A stretch of 64,000 bases of DNA from Dillenia suffruticosa (taxonomy: Eukaryota > Streptophyta > Magnoliopsida > Dilleniales > Dilleniaceae). Under the pieces are notes generated by a model. The model saw nothing but the letters and a program-made list of their open reading frames with translations, searched no databases and had not been told where the DNA came from. The DNA lies in assembly GCA_033439265.1 (NCBI GenBank), contig JAVTVX010000012.1, positions 31,070,761 through 31,134,760 on the forward strand, written 5' to 3'. Positions 62,808 through 64,000 of the stretch are shown in pieces (positions within the stretch are counted from its first letter, which is position 1; every line of letters starts with the position of its first letter). Made by a program: the position numbers and the translations under genes.

Positions 62808-63599
62808 ATGGCATCAAAATCAATAATAGCAGATTTGAATAAAGGTGATAAATTTAATAGCGACAATTATGACATTTGGCGCCACAAGATATGGTATGTG
62901 CTTGAAGAGCAAGATGCCTTGGAAGGTATCAACCATATCATGCAAGACCCTAGAATTGGAAACACTGCTCAACAGAGAAGAGATCAAGAAGCTTACGAGG
63001 CGTGGAAGAAGAAAAATTCCACTGCACGTGGCATCTTGGTTAGTTCTGTAGTTGATGATCTCATACATGAATGTGAGCAATTCCCTACTGCTCATGACAT
63101 ATGGGTATACCTCAGAGAGAAGTATGGAGGTACCAGTGTGACCCATCTGAGACAGTTGATTATTAAGTTTGACACATACAAAAAGAAGTATGATCACAAT
63201 ATCAAACTACACCTCAGAACTATGTCAAACATGATAAGGGAATTGAAGTCAGCAGGTCATGTTTTATCTCATGAGCAACAGGTTCAAGCTTTAATCCGAT
63301 CTCTTCCAAACTATTGGGAGCACTTGAAGGTCAATCTGACTCACAATGATAATATTAAGACTTTTGCTGATGCTGCTTGCCACGTAAAACTCGAAGATGA
63401 GCGGCTTGGTGCTGCAAAATCGATTTCTAACGCTTTTGTTGCTGAGTCAAGTTCCCAGAAAGTTTCGGGCTTTAAACGAAAAGGGAACAAGAACAATGGC
63501 AAGAAAGGGAAGGCCAATGCGGAAAGGTTTAAGAAAAGCAATTCCAATCGCAAGAACAAGCGCAAGCGGTTTTGGAAAAAAATGATAAGAGCAAACTAA
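62808..63599 (+). pseudogene. Copia gag (frame breaks before the zinc knuckle)
   Basis: Starts MASKSIIADLNKGDKFNSDN and encodes a capsid-type gag: YDIWRHKIWYVLEE, a W-containing helix block, TAHDIWVYLREKYGGTSV and LIRSLPNYWEHLKVNLTHND are usual landmarks of copia gag (UBN2-type) proteins. After a Lys/Arg/Asn-rich stretch the frame leaves at an A7 run near 63575-63581 and stops at 63599. The zinc knuckle lies in the -1 frame. Copia elements normally carry gag and pol in one frame, so this is probably a one-base loss in the A-run, consistent with later stops in pol. Confidence 0.85.
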
Positions 63600-64000
63600 A
63601 GTGCTACAATTGCAAAACTCTTGGTCATTTCGCTCGAGAATATCCCGAGCCGAAAAAGGTAGCACCTTGTAACGCTTCTTTAAGTGTTATATATGTGTTT
63701 AGCACTGTTTTACTTTCTGAATCATATCCTGTGTCGATTATAGACTCAGGAGGAACAGACCATGTGACGAGAGATCAAGAAGCGTTCGTAAAATTTCGTC
63801 GAGTTCCTTCTGGTGCAAGATAGATATACGTAGGAAACAATACAAGAGTATAAGTCAAAGGGATTGACACTTGCAAACTGGAGTTACGAAGTGGCCAAAC
63901 TCTAATCTTACATGATGTTCTCTTTGCACCGGAAATTCGACGAAATTTAGTCTCTGTTATTGTTTTTCTTAAACTAGGCTATGACTTGAATTTTACTCGT
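63572..64000 (+). pseudogene. Copia zinc knuckle, protease and pre-integrase region, with stops
   Basis: Begins with a zinc knuckle CYNCKTLGHFAREY, where the fourth zinc ligand is Tyr instead of Cys. Next comes the aspartic protease motif IIDSGGTDHVT (family consensus DSGATDH). In-frame stops follow at 63821 (TAG) and about 63851 (TAA). The frame then continues with LILHDVLFAPEIRRNLVSV, the usual segment before copia integrase. The changed ligand and two stops show that pol is dead. It continues past the window edge. Confidence 0.8.

Larger units (their letters stand above)
60684..64000 (+). mobile_element. Ty1/copia retrotransposon, broken, runs off the right edge
   Basis: A candidate 5' LTR (about 60684-61058, starting TGTAAGTTATGGATACCGGG and ending ..TTTCA) is followed at 61060 by TGATATCAGAGCA, one base off the initiator-tRNA primer-binding site TGGTATCAGAGC. 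A 1.7-kb leader without recognised coding follows, then gag (62808-63599) and the start of pol (from about 63572). The leader is long for copia, so the LTR could belong to a separate, older insertion. The 3' LTR is outside the window. Confidence 0.65.

Overview
This is plant nuclear DNA, most likely from a eudicot. The evidence is spliced genes with GT-AG introns, an A+T-rich background, many CT/GA microsatellites, tRNA-derived SINEs, Ty1/copia and Ty3/gypsy relics, and plant-specific gene families (CYP710A sterol desaturase, UreG with a His-rich N-terminus, type I MADS-box, a cytochrome b561 without DOMON). I cannot name the species.

Seven gene models, all on the + strand, carry nearly all the coding content: CYP710A (9742-11238, intronless); a small membrane protein of the '60S ribosomal protein L18a-like' family (24427-30729, 4 exons); the true ribosomal protein L18a/eL20 gene (34098-36213, 4 exons); a cytochrome b561 (41484-43936, 4 exons); urease accessory GTPase UreG (45991-50985, 7 exons); a CCDC174-like coiled-coil protein (about 53201-57440, 3 visible exons, start not found); and an M-alpha type MADS-box gene (59321-59833, intronless). 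The exon joins were worked out by hand from reading frame, splice sites and family sequence. From memory, Arabidopsis chromosome 2 carries UREG, RPL18aB and two CYP710A genes side by side (At2g34470, At2g34480, At2g34490, At2g34500), so the core looks like conserved microsynteny stretched by repeats.

The rest is mostly repeats. 0-3.2 kb: a 61-bp tandem array, a gypsy-type LTR relic and a small LTR/TRIM-like element. 3.2-9.1 kb: A+T-rich with SINE and LTR fragments. 13.08-14.03 kb: a GC-rich fold-back element with terminal inverted repeats and a perfect 9-bp target duplication (Mutator-like, MULE). 14.4-18.3 kb: a diverged direct duplication containing two broken pieces of an HD-Zip IV START-domain gene. 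18.3-19.1 kb: a TRIM-like LTR pair. 20.8-23.8 kb: an almost pure-T strand organised as a roughly 0.9-kb higher-order tandem repeat. 31.19-32.23 kb and 57.96-58.67 kb: two more non-autonomous MULE-like elements with 9-10 bp target duplications. 52.0-52.85 kb: a SINE cluster including a head-to-head pair with readable target duplications. 60.7-64.0 kb: a broken copia element running off the right edge.

The genes are independent housekeeping or specialised loci (sterol synthesis, translation, urease maturation, membrane electron transport) and form no pathway together. I found no CRISPR array, bacterial operon or clear new enzymatic system. The most distinctive material is the set of three MULE-like elements carrying purine/pyrimidine tracts and hairpins, the T-strand higher-order repeat, and the neighbouring L18a-like and L18a genes.
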